Assembly (NCBI GenBank): GCA_021234155.1
Contig: JAJEKV010000091.1
Location: 560,001-624,000, forward strand
Direction of reading: 5' to 3'
Length of the DNA stretch: 64,000 bases
Origin: Isoetes taiwanensis
Lineage: Eukaryota > Streptophyta > Lycopodiopsida > Isoetales > Isoetaceae
Numbering within the stretch: position 1 is the first letter of the stretch; each line of letters begins with the position of its first letter. Under the pieces are notes generated by a model. It saw only the letters and a program-made list of their open reading frames with translations, did not search any database and was not told the origin of the DNA. The translations under genes and the position numbers were made by a program. This document shows, one piece after another, positions 23,990-34,079 of the stretch.

Positions 23990-24700
23990 AGGCCTCCAGC
24001 TTGCCTCCAGCATGCCTCCAGCTTTTTTTTTTTAATTGTTCTTGCCTCCAGCTTGCCTCCAAATTGCCTGCGGAATGTCACCTCCAGATTGCCTCCAGAT
24101 TGCCTACGGGCTTTTTTGTATATGACTGCAAGCCTCTGGGCTTTTTTTATTGTGAATAGTTGAAGCTTCCGGGCATTTCATTTTCAAAAAGATTGTTATG
24201 TACAGCCAAACAGGCTTACGCCATATTTTGAATGAAAAAAAGTTTTTGATTCTACTTCCATCTGAAAACGTTCTTACTTCTATTATCCATGCATGTGACA
24301 AAACATTGAATTCTTGTACAAAACAGTTCTAGCTCAAACACTAAGCACTTTAATTAGTTTCAGCAGTGCTTGTGAGTAAGCATTGGTTAACACGAGCACT
24401 TATGCAATGAACAGCTAGTTTTAAACAGTTATATAGCATAACAGTAAGCACTGCACCTTAACTGCATGACAGTAAGCACTTGATGACATTAACACTTCGG
24501 CAATGGCTTTCTAGCGTTAAGCAACTATATACTTAGTAACTGTCACTGCATGACAGTAAGCAGTATCTGACAGCAAAAACTTATAGACAAGTCTGCATTG
24601 AACTATATAAACAATATATAGCAAAAACATTCTTAAATTAATATAAGATAAAGATGGTACATGAAAAGTGTAGGATTCCTTGGCCTAAATAAATGACAAT
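23990..24700. repeat. 3' flank with GCCTCCAG and TAAGCACT repeats
   Basis: From 23993 to about 24115 the phrase GCCTCCAG or a one-base variant recurs about eight times, broken by a T-run and AATTGCC. From 24340 to 24570 AAGCACT-type phrases (CTAAGCACTT, CAGTAAGCACTG) recur. No gene is seen. This separates two convergent transcripts. Confidence 0.6.
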
Positions 24701-24842
24701 CAAGCCAATAATCATAAATGTCTCAGGCTTAATCACAGTAATGGAGGATGACAATGTTCATCACCATAAACCTTCTCCAATTCCTCATTCACAAGGGTGC
24801 ACAACTGCAATTGTTTTCCACAAAGTCTTTCCAAGCATAGCT

Positions 24843-25337
24843 TCATGATTCATATATTTTCCCAAGTGGCTTCATCATGACTGGACAGTCAGGTTTGTTA
24901 GGGTGGTGAAAACTGGTCTTCACACATTTTTCCTGTCCCCATACAAATAGAAATCCATCCCTCAAATCTGGACATAGTACTTGCAGCACATCTTCCACAT
25001 TAGAGAGTTGCATTGATGACCATATACCAACACAACACTTCTGTAACAAAGTCTTCAAGAAGAACACTGCTTCTGGTCTGAATATCACTTTCTTTCTGCT
25101 AGTGTATGTCATTGTCAATCTTGATTCCAAGCGTATATGTTCATTTGCACCAAAAGTTTTTACCAACACACCATTTAAATCCAAGACAATGAGTTTATCT
25201 TTTGCTGCCAAATCAATATTTAGTACGTTGGAACATGGAACATTCTGAATACCTACACAACAGGAATTACTACATGAATAAATAGATGAAGATGAAAATG
25301 AAAAATGGGTTGAATGTGGAAACCTTTTCATCAACAA
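24843..25337 (-). CDS. FCP1/NIF-type HAD phosphatase-like domain
   Basis: A 164-codon minus-strand frame. After a Ser/Cys-rich start (residues 1-45) it reads KLIVLDLNGVLV (48-59), then a basic stretch, FRPEAVFFLKTLL (86-98), GIWSSM (104-109) and VEDVLQVL. This is the layout of the FCP1-homology (NIF) domain of HAD phosphatases, with motif 1 on a beta strand, the RP-FL-LL helix and the WSS strand. Motif 1 is DLN rather than the catalytic DxD, as in many divergent plant relatives, so activity is doubtful. The usual third motif (DDSP) is not in the frame; the coding sequence probably continues downstream in another exon. It lies directly 3' of the linker and RING frames on the same strand. Confidence 0.65.
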   Translation of the reverse strand: MLMKRFPHSTHFSFSSSSIYSCSNSCCVGIQNVPCSNVLNIDLAAKDKLIVLDLNGVLVKTFGANEHIRLESRLTMTYTSRKKVIFRPEAVFFLKTLLQKCCVGIWSSMQLSNVEDVLQVLCPDLRDGFLFVWGQEKCVKTSFHHPNKPDCPVMMKPLGKIYES

Positions 25338-25428
25338 AGATGATTTCTCTGACCTAACAGAATCAACTGGTAATCCTACAGTGAATGCAACAAAAGAAAA
25401 TCAATAATATTCAATGTTTTAAGCAACA

Positions 25429-25905
25429 CTAAGTTGTGGCCTTGGCTAGCACTTCCCACACTGACTTTCCAGGTTTATTAAGGGCATCAATCACTTGTTG
25501 AAGATCAGGCTCACCTGAAACTTGAGGGCCTGATTCTACATTTTCTTCAGAACACACTTTGATAGGTGTGGTGTCATGATTGAGACTGCTTCCTGCATCT
25601 TTCACAGTGCTACTTCTTGTTCTCTTTCTTGTAGCCTGAACAACTTCTTTGCTATCCTCCAGCTTACCCCTCTTTGTTCTTCTGCCCTTTTCTTTTGGCA
25701 AAAATTCACCCAAGTTGCCCTCATCCAATGGAATTACTCCCTCAACTTCCTTAAGTGCTTCAGTGTGTACACTCGGGTCTGTTGTTTTTTCCACAACTGG
25801 TGCTGTGTTTACAACTGGTGCTGTGTTTACAGCTTCTTCTATAGCTTCTTGGACAGCTTCTTGGACTGGTGGTGGTGGTTCTGCTGTTACATTCAAATCA
25901 GTCAC
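25429..25905 (-). CDS. Charged Pro/Ala/Val-rich linker ORF
   Basis: A 158-codon frame starts MTDLNVTAEPPPPVQEA, with a duplicated VNTAPVV phrase, then a basic block KEKGRRTKRGK and RKRTRSS (nuclear-localisation-like), and ends with KSVWEVLAKATT. No domain is recognised. It lies 24 bases after the stop of the RING frame and 90 bases before the FCP1-like frame, all on the minus strand, so it is probably another exon of the same multi-exon gene. The exon boundaries are not certain: an AG at about 25916 is a possible acceptor. Confidence 0.45.
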   Translation of the reverse strand: MTDLNVTAEPPPPVQEAVQEAIEEAVNTAPVVNTAPVVEKTTDPSVHTEALKEVEGVIPLDEGNLGEFLPKEKGRRTKRGKLEDSKEVVQATRKRTRSSTVKDAGSSLNHDTTPIKVCSEENVESGPQVSGEPDLQQVIDALNKPGKSVWEVLAKATT

Positions 25906-25919
25906 AATTTACTGTACTC

Positions 25920-26888
25920 CTATAGGACTTTGCAGGTGTTGTGCATCTTCAAATGAAGCCATTGTCCTTCTTTGAAAACCCTGTAGGGTGAGACCTCAAT
26001 TGCAGGACGGATTAACACATCCTTTTTTGGTGTACTATTTGAAGCACCTGCAAGATGGCCAAAACCTAGCCCGTCAAATACACCCTCTGGCACCTTTCCA
26101 GGGCAACCATGAATACATTGTCCTCCTCTCAACAATGAACAAGCTATATGATACTCATGTTGGCAATTCAGTGCTAAACTTAACCTGTAAGCTTTGGTGA
26201 ATTCCAGACCACATGCTGAGCATGTATAAAATGGATCTTGCACTAACAACTTATCTCGTATAATAGTACAGATGCTAAATGTTGCAGGAGTATCCATTTT
26301 CAGCTTCCACAAATTGTTTATGTAGAAATGCAGAAGTCTCTGTTCTTCTTCGAGAACTTTTAACTCCTCCTCAAGTTTGATTTTACATTTGACCTGCTCA
26401 TTAACAGATGTAGGGTTCATTGCTTTTTGTACCTTGTTCCTGTGCCAAGTTTCCATCTGGACAGTCTGCTCCAAATCTTTAATTTCTGCCTTCAACTCAC
26501 AGTTTGGATTAAGCTTGAACTCCTCCTGTTTTGTAGCCAAATCATTTGTGGCATGTCTTAAACTGTTCTCAGCCTCTTTCAACATCATTTTCTGTACTTC
26601 AGAGGCCTTCTCATTGCCTTTCAACTCACTTCCTACTGCTTCCAGATTCTTTGTGATAAGTAAAACTGATTTTCCAATCTCCTGTACTGCATTCTCTAAG
26701 GTTTTTATGTTTTCATCACATGCACTGATCTCATTTGATTCAGCTGCCACCTTTGGCTTTGCCTTCATTTCAGTTTTCCTAATATGTACTACAACATCTG
26801 CCTCTGTTTTTACTTGTCTATTGTTGTGGTATCTTTGGCATTGCACAGCAAATGCAGCCCAGTTTACTTTGTGTTCCTCAGGTGCAAC
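25920..26888 (-). CDS. Coiled-coil protein with RING-H2-like zinc finger, interrupted by an LTR element
   Basis: The minus-strand frame runs from the LTR junction to a stop at 25920. In the 346-codon open frame the first 24 codons lie in the LTR; host sequence starts at V25 (VAPEEHKVNWAAF). Residues ~80-215 are heptad-rich, Lys/Glu-rich and probably a coiled coil. Residues 247-286 carry C247-x2-C250-x15-C266-x-H268-x2-H271-x2-C274-x7-C282-x3-C286, a RING-H2-like spacing with a slightly long last pair. A RING finger usually binds an E2 ubiquitin-conjugating enzyme; here that is inference. The gene continues at 40014 once the retrotransposon is removed, where the frame stays open (LKITFRSIVAPEEHK). 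Confidence 0.6.
   Translation of the reverse strand, partial: VAPEEHKVNWAAFAVQCQRYHNNRQVKTEADVVVHIRKTEMKAKPKVAAESNEISACDENIKTLENAVQEIGKSVLLITKNLEAVGSELKGNEKASEVQKMMLKEAENSLRHATNDLATKQEEFKLNPNCELKAEIKDLEQTVQMETWHRNKVQKAMNPTSVNEQVKCKIKLEEELKVLEEEQRLLHFYINNLWKLKMDTPATFSICTIIRDKLLVQDPFYTCSACGLEFTKAYRLSLALNCQHEYHIACSLLRGGQCIHGCPGKVPEGVFDGLGFGHLAGASNSTPKKDVLIRPAIEVSPYRVFKEGQWLHLKMHNTCKVL
26884..26888 (+). repeat. Target-site duplication GCAAC, left copy
   Basis: GCAAC directly precedes the LTR at 26889 and is repeated at 40009-40013 directly after the other LTR. Five bases is the usual length for Ty3/gypsy integration. Confidence 0.9.
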
Positions 26889-28516
26889 TGTGACGCTCCC
26901 TGAACATATACGACCCTCGGCCGTATACATACGGGGACTTTCCCCTCCCATGGTAACCAACTTGCCATAAGCAGGGCCCTCCGTCTAACTCGGGCCGTCT
27001 ATAATAAGACGCTCAAGTGAAGGACACCGCGAGGGGTCATTTGGCCCACCTTCAATGGCGCCACGCCGCGAAGCGTGAATACAAGGGTTAGCACACAGCA
27101 TAAATTATATATATAAATAACCACCACGAAGGGTGGCACATCCATCCAAATACCAACGGCAAAGCATATGCATCTAAACCTAAGAAAACACCCCAAACCC
27201 AAGGTTCTACCCCGGTTCCTCCTCTGTGAGGGTAAACCGGCGGCTTGGCCTCAAGAGATCAGCAGGCAGAGGTATAACTCGGGCGCTGGCTGGCATAGAA
27301 CATCGGGCTAGGGTGGTCCACTCCATCCGCCCCCCCGCACACTTTGCGGATGGGTCAATTCACGCTATGGCTTCGCTTATAGCCTTCCGGAGACGCAGGC
27401 TCGAGGCATCACCCTGCTGAGCCTACTCCAGGGTTCATGAAGCCCCAGTCCGATGAGGCAGGTCAGGGAGGCGTCCCCTTCCAGAATCACAGTGGTTCCA
27501 TGGGTGAGCTAGAGAATACGTGCCGCATCAGCGACCCCCGCATCCGTACCCGACTTACTCACCCTAAATCTACTCAAAGTGCAAGGTGCCCCATACGGGT
27601 CACACCTCTACACCCAGGGAGTGTCAGACCCATACCCGGCCCTCTACGTGACCGGCCATCGTGCCTAGCTCACCTGTAGGAGTCTCAGAGCCTTTTATGT
27701 TGGTGCAAGACCCCACCCCCACTTCACCACTGTGTTCCTTGTCTGGTGCTAAGCCAGTACCATAGCATCTATGACCCGGTGGGCTCTTGTGCACAGGCCG
27801 CATTTAACGGGATAATACAGGGCTCTATCTAGGAGCATACTACAATAAATAGCCTCAGAGGTCTCTACCCCCCTTAATTCCCCATTTCCAGAGTAACACT
27901 AGGCTAACAACCACCGATCCATCCATTACAAGCAAAACCAGAATCGAAATATATAGAGAACCTACCTTTACAATCAAGGGTTAGTTCCTACGAGTAAACA
28001 CAGAGAGAATAGACCAACAACCCAAACAGGTGCCCAACAGGGGCGCTTATCCTAGAATTCACAACTACACTAGCCACCCACCTGTGTTTCGGCTCGACCC
28101 ATTGTCATTGGGGATCTCCATCTTCTTGATCTTGGTGTTCAACTTGTGTGAGAAGGGTGGCGTCCAATTGCTCGAGGTGGCTCACCCACGGTCACAAGGG
28201 TGGCGCCCACCGCTTCAAGGTGAGTTGTGGCTGATATGGGGGTGGTGATCCACCCTATTGACCCCCAATTAGCATTATCATGCTAACCAATCGAGGGTGG
28301 CCACGTGGCTTCCCCAAACCATAATTAGCTTAATTATGGTTTTTAAATATTAGTTCCTTAATTATAGGTTATTATTGTCAATAATTAAATTAGCATAGCT
28401 AATTTAATCCCTTTTAAGTGAACCACCTAGGTTCCCATACCCCATGTGGCGTATGTATCCTTGGTGACGGTCAACATATTTATACTTATACCAGTATAAA
28501 TACTTGGAACGCCACA
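26889..28516 (-). repeat. 3' LTR of the minus-strand chromovirus
   Basis: Starts (plus strand) TGTGACGCTCCCTGAAC and ends GGAACGCCACA. It matches 38393-40008 along its length, including ATACGGGGACTTTCCC, CCACTCCATCCGCC, CTATCTAGGAGCATACTACA and TCAATAATTAAATTAGC blocks. Confidence 0.92.
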
Positions 28517-28528
28517 TTCTCCCTCCTT
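28517..28528 (-). promoter_or_regulatory. Polypurine tract
   Basis: Minus-strand AAGGAGGGAGAA directly before the 3' LTR start TGTGGCGTTCC. Typical plant chromovirus plus-strand primer. Confidence 0.85.
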
Positions 28529-29100
28529 AAAAATAATGTCGTCCTCAAAGATTGAGGTTAGATACAAATATAATAAATGACAAGAAGGAAATTCCTTATT
28601 TCAGAAGGTAATATATTAAAGCTTTCAAGTTTACAACAGTTTAAGCACCAAAAGTGCAATTTACATCCTTATCATAATTAAAAAGTGCAAGGACCAAGGT
28701 CCAAGATCAACAACAAACAGAACATGTAGATAACATAAAGCGAAGAAATCGGGTCATCAGCAACCCCCTAACATGGGAAAGTCAATGCATCGCCAATCGG
28801 GCCCGCATTATGGTAATATATTAGTTTATATAGATAAAATAATTAGGTTGTGGTTGAAGGGTCCACCCCCTATAAGAAAATAAAAGAAAATTTATGTACG
28901 AGGAACCTATCATGCCTATAGTTCGCAGTTCATTGTGGCGTAAGGAATGGTCAGGTTCCTATTATAGCCCAGATGAATGCGGCTATGAACTACATGCTTT
29001 ACAAGCGATTCATGGGTCATGTCCACATTGACAAGACACCACGCCCCTAAGGAACACAAAGGTGATCCCATCATCGGTAACCGTTGTTAACTAGGATGCA
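28529..29100 (-). other. 3' untranslated interior of the chromovirus
   Basis: AT-rich, no frame or domain. Lies between the chromodomain stop and the polypurine tract. Confidence 0.6.
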
Positions 29101-29101
29101 T

Positions 29102-32100
29102 CTACCCCTCTACATATTCTCGGCGAATCAAGTCTTCAAGCTTACCGCCGGGAGCGGGGTTGATAGCATCGTTGATGGTGCGGCCTTGAGATTGGCGCAT
29201 AAAATCTGGATAGTGCTTCTCAAGGTCTGTTTCCATCACCCATGTAGCATCCTCCACCGGCAAGTGCTTCCACTTGACCGGTATTGCAACTTTTGAGTCC
29301 TCCGAACCGCTTTTATAAGCCCGGTCAAGGAGAGCTTCGTGCACTATCTCGAGCTGCTCCTCTCGTCATTTCGAGGAGGGTTGGGGTTTCCAAAACCTCC
29401 TCCGGATCGGGGTGTGTCGCTTCGTAAGACTCTCACGTGGAAGACCTTGTGGATCTTCAAACGGGCGGCGCATCCAAGCGATATGCCCGTTCTCCAATAC
29501 GCCGGTGATTTTGAATGGTCCCGCCCCATCCGGGGCTTAACTTCTTTGCGCTACAATTTTAAGCTTGGCTTGTTTTACCTTGATTTTAAGCCAAACGGAT
29601 TCGCCCACTTGAAGATTCGTGGGGTTCTCAGGTTTATCCGCTACACTTTTCTCGACGATCGCGTGCAGCTAACAAGTAACCACTAACCTCTTCAACTAAG
29701 GCCCCAGATTTCCAAAAAAGGAGTCGTTGGGAGACCTCCATTTTAGAAAAGTGGTTATGCTGTGTGTCCGGAGGAGGCATTGATAACCATAGTTTATCAT
29801 GAAAGGAGACATTTCGAAGACTCCTCGTTTCATATCGTTATAGGCAAACTCAACGAGATAAATATAGTCACCCCATTGGGATTGCTTACTCCACACATAA
29901 CTTCGTAGCATATCCTCTATAATAATGATTGGTACGCCTGCTTGACCATCCGTCCGAGGATGATAAGTCGCATCATAGCAAGCTTGGTTTGTATGGTGGT
30001 GAAGAAATCTTTCCAAAATGCACTTACAAATTTGGGATCTCACGATACAATGACCCGCGGGCATTCCGCGTAACCCGAAGATCTCTTTGCAAAAAGCGTA
30101 GCAAGATTCAAAGCGGTGTCCGTGGTACGACATGGCAAGAAATGAGCCATTTTTGACAATTTGTCACCACCACCATTAACGCATCATATCCACGGAGAGT
30201 ACGCGGAAGGCCCACTATAAAATCCATGGTTATCACTTCCCACTTAGCGCTGGGCACATCCAAAGGTTGCAATTCTCCCCGAGTCCTTAATTGTTCTCGC
30301 TTTGGTCTCGGCCGACATACTTGACAATCGCTTAATGTATGCCGCAATGTCCTTCTTCATCAAGGCCAAAAATAACCGGAGCGGATTTTAAAGTAGGTCT
30401 TCATAAAACCGCATGTCAAAATATAGGGTCAAGCAGCGTGTCATGGAGGATTAACTTACGCACCCTAAGTATGAGGTACACACAACTTGTCCTTGTGATA
30501 CAACAAATTGCCCCTTTCTTATATGACCGAAAGCGCCACGTTTCTTTATCCAGGCGCGTGCCTCCTTATTTAGACTACTCCAAATTTCATAGAACTCGTG
30601 GATCGGTGGCTAAAGTTTGTTCTATCTGCTTACCAAACTCACTTGTGAGTGTCGAAATCGCATTACAATGGGTTCGGGTTACCAAGGGATGGCGTGATAA
30701 TGCATCCCAACCACATTGTGCTTTCTGTGCTTATACATGATCTCAAAATCATATTCTTCAAGAAATTCCATCCATCTCCTCCGACGGAGGTTGAGATTGG
30801 GTTGGGTGGTCAAATATCGGAGACTTTGGTGATCTCAGGTCCAATCGAACCTTCTACCAAGGAGGTAGTGTTCCATATTCGAAAAGAACAACAACAACTA
30901 GCAATTCCCCGGTCATGGGTAGGATATCGCTGCTCTGGTCTCATTCATCTTCTTTGAATCATAAGCAACAACCCTCCCTCCCGTGATTAGAACCCCACCG
31001 CTGGCAATTTTGCCGCATCCGTGGGCCACTAGTTTATCCTTATCGATCGGGCAACGGAGAACGGGTGCCGAGGTTAAGGCATCTTTAAGTGCCGGAAACT
31101 TCCCCGAACCTTAGTCTTCCAAAGGCTCCATCCAATCCTTCACCTTCTCATGCTTGGTAAGATTTGTAAGAGGGGCTGCAATCCTTGCAAAATCCTTTAC
31201 AAATTTTCGGTAATATCCCCGCTAATCCCAAGAAACCGCGGACTTCTGAGACATTTCCTCGAATAGGCCATTCCCTTTACAGCCTCTATCTTTGCAGGAT
31301 CTCAGAGTAATTCCCTCCGCTGAAATAATATGACCCAAGTAATCAACCTTTGGAGTGGCAAACTTGCACTTAGAGAACTTGGCAAAAAGCCGATGACGCC
31401 TTTAACTTTTGTAGAGCCAATTTAAGATGTTTCTCATGCTCCCCGTAGGGTCTTATCAGAGATGAGAATGTCGCCAAAGAAAATAACAACAAAGTCATCC
31501 AAGTATTGTCTGAAAACATCATTCATCAACCGCATAAATGTTATGGGGCATTAGTTAATCCGAAAAGGCATAACGGTAAACTCATAATGCCCATATCTAG
31601 TGCGAAAAAAGCAGATTTATGGATGTCTTCCTCTTTAATTCTTATCCGATGGTATCCCGAAATAAGATCAATTTTTGAGAAATACTTGGCCCATTGCAAC
31701 TCGATCCATCAGATCATCTCGCCTTGGCAAAGCATAGTGATTTTTGATAGTATGCTTGTTGAGTTGCCGATAATCAATACACATTCTCAAGGAGCCGCCC
31801 TTTTTCTTCACAAAAGAATAGGGGCGCCAAAGGGCTAAACGCTAGGTCGAATAAAACCTAGGTTTAGCAGCTCTTGAAGTTGTTTCTTAAGCTCGCCAAC
31901 TCGAAGACTCATACAAGACGGGCCTTGCTGGTGGGTTTAGTAACGGGCTCTAAAGCTATCTCACATTCTACCCTCCCAAAGGAGGAAGCTCGATTTCGCC
32001 CGGGAAAAGATCGCTAAATTCATGGAGAATACCGGCAATCCCCGTGGCAAGGTGTTGATTACTTGGTTTTGCTTAGCATCCGACTCAATGGAAGCAAGTC

Positions 32101-32760
32101 TAATAACGCAGAGGAGCTTTTGCTTCATGATAGCTTTATCTAACCGCCGAATGGACATAGACCGCATGATAGGGTTGAATGGTTCACCTTTTATAGTTAC
32201 GCTGGTTCCATTAGCCGCGCTTTGAAGGTAACTTCTCTCTTCTCGCTAGCCTATGTTGGCTTTTTTGTGATGCCAAGAATTCCATTCCAACAATGAGGTC
32301 AGATTTGCCAATATCCATTAACTCTCAAGACCCATAGCAACCGGTGCGCCTGGCAACCGTGATCTTAAGGTTGATGCGACGCACCATGAGTATGTCTAAC
32401 CTTACCACTGGCTAAAGTGACAGGCCTTGGCCGTGGACCTTAGGGTTTCCAGCCAGGACCTGGGCCATTCTAGGAGAAGCAAAATTATATGTGTACCCCC
32501 GTGATCCATAAGAATTACAAAAAGGCTTACCGCCTACTTGGCCTATGGTGGAAAATGACAGTCGAATTTTCAAGATTGCCGCTTCTATAGCTGCAAAGGA
32601 TATGAGACGACCGTGAATGTACTCGAGCCGCCCCTCGCCGCCAGGTAATGTTGACTCAATATCGCCCCAGCCAAGGTCGGCCATGGCCACCGGGCAGCCC
32701 GGGTAACATATGGGCACTCGCATGAAGTGTCCGTGCCTCATACACCGTAACATGCCTTAT
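29102..32760 (-). pseudogene. Pol of the minus-strand chromovirus: zinc knuckle-PR-RT-RNase H-integrase-chromodomain
   Basis: Reading from high to low coordinates. Zinc-knuckle remnant CMRHGHFMR at about 32715-32750. Protease region GYTYNFASPRMAQ at about 32460-32500. [19 protein letters not shown] near 31860-31910 and YLDDFVVIFFGDILISDKT at 31452-31508, an intact YxDD box. RNase H and connection near 30600-31100 are heavily broken. Integrase: CQVCRPRPKREQLRTRGEL at about 30280-30345, then ITMDFIVGLPRTLRGYDAL at 30175-30235, then TYHPRTDGQAGV and YLVEFAYND near 29830-29960. Chromodomain: VKWKHLPVEDATWVMETDLE at about 29215-29275, with KHYPDF next. Many frameshifts separate the pieces; none would give a full polyprotein as written. 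Confidence 0.85.
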
Positions 32761-32843
32761 CTTCAACAAAACGTTTTCTCCTCGCCTCTTTAGGAATGGA
32801 CAGAAGAGGTTTCAACTTCCTTACCAAAGATTGTTCCTCGCCT

Positions 32844-33760
32844 TTATCCGGCGCTGTAAAAGTTTAATTTCTTTTCCCGGGCGACCGTGAAGAGTTCGGG
32901 CCGAGAGGGCCCCCGACTTGGAGAACGGGGTTTGTAAGGTGTGGACGGCCCGGGTCGCAGTAAGGAGCAGGACGCTGGATACCGATTCCTTGGTATGTCC
33001 TCCTCGAGGCTCAATGTTTTAGCCTCGCTGCAGAATCGATTTCGGTCGATGGCCTTAACCATCCATTTGATCGATGGTGCCAAACCCTCAATATAGCCCT
33101 CCACCGCCCTTTTCTCATTCATACCAGGTACATACAGCCTCAGTGCACATAAACTCATCCGTAAGCCAGACGGACATACTTTTCCGCCTCCAACCTCAGA
33201 AAGTTCTGATCTGTTGGCATTTATGTGCACGGCACATAATGCGATTTGAAGGCCTTGGCAAACTTTTCGAAGTTGCATCTACTCCCGCCCGTGATGTTTG
33301 GCTCGCATAGCCCTTCCACCAAACACGGGCAGCCCTGTGAAGGTTTGTGGTGGCAACCTTTCCTCAGATCCTTCTTCTCATTATGCCATAGGACCTGCCG
33401 AACTCCTTCATTTCGGCTCCAGCCAGATTCTGCATTCAAGCTTCTAGATTTCCCATCAAACCGGGCCAATTTCCTATTCTTCCATATACTAGTTATGGTC
33501 AGACAATTGCCTTGGCGGTACTTATCTCGGCGCTTTGCATGGCCACCGATGATGCGGATGATTCAGATGACACCGGCGGCAGACTTTTGAGGAGGTGGCA
33601 CTGCTCGTAGAGGAGCCCGCGACGCCGCTAGACCGGGCCTCTTTCAAGCAGTACCGGGCTGGTTTGTGGTGGGGACGGGCTGCCGTAGTAGGCTGACTAG
33701 GCGGCAACGGAGGCAACTCCCGTCCGCCTTTTGTACATGCCGCGTGGTGGGTTAGCATGC
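32844..33760 (-). pseudogene. Gag of the minus-strand chromovirus
   Basis: Frames at 33221-33469 end KFAKAFKSHYVP, and 32844-33278 contain VEGYIEGLAPSIKWMVKAID, then an EED phrase. This is the retrotransposon Gag domain layout: W-x-F / FxxxYVP, then the E-F-x-GL-P-I helix. A Ser/Pro-rich tail follows, then the zinc knuckle. Upstream, 33522-33758 gives a Pro/Ser-rich N-terminal stretch. At least two frameshifts occur. Confidence 0.7.
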
Positions 33761-34079
33761 AAACACATAGGCCTCAGAATTAGTCTTTTTTTCATTAGCA
33801 TCAATTTGTTGTTCGTGTTAACCGACCGGCGCTTTGAGGGTGTTCGCCAGCGGCATTATGCGGCAACAGCCTATATTAAACATAACGATGATATAAGAAA
33901 GAGTACGATAATAAAAGTAGTGTTATAACAAAGTCATTTTGGGTAGTATCGAGAAAACACAAAGTGAACACCTAAAAGGACTAAGATTCAAATTACAAGC
34001 TTTAAATAACTAAGCTACATTAAAGAAGTTCATACGGAACACGCTTATAAACTTATAGTTATATAATATATAAAGGCCT

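Noticed and set aside
26377-26970. 197-codon plus-strand ORF
   Set aside because: It is the antisense of the Lys/Glu-rich coiled coil of the RING-type gene, giving a Phe/Ser/Cys-rich false frame.
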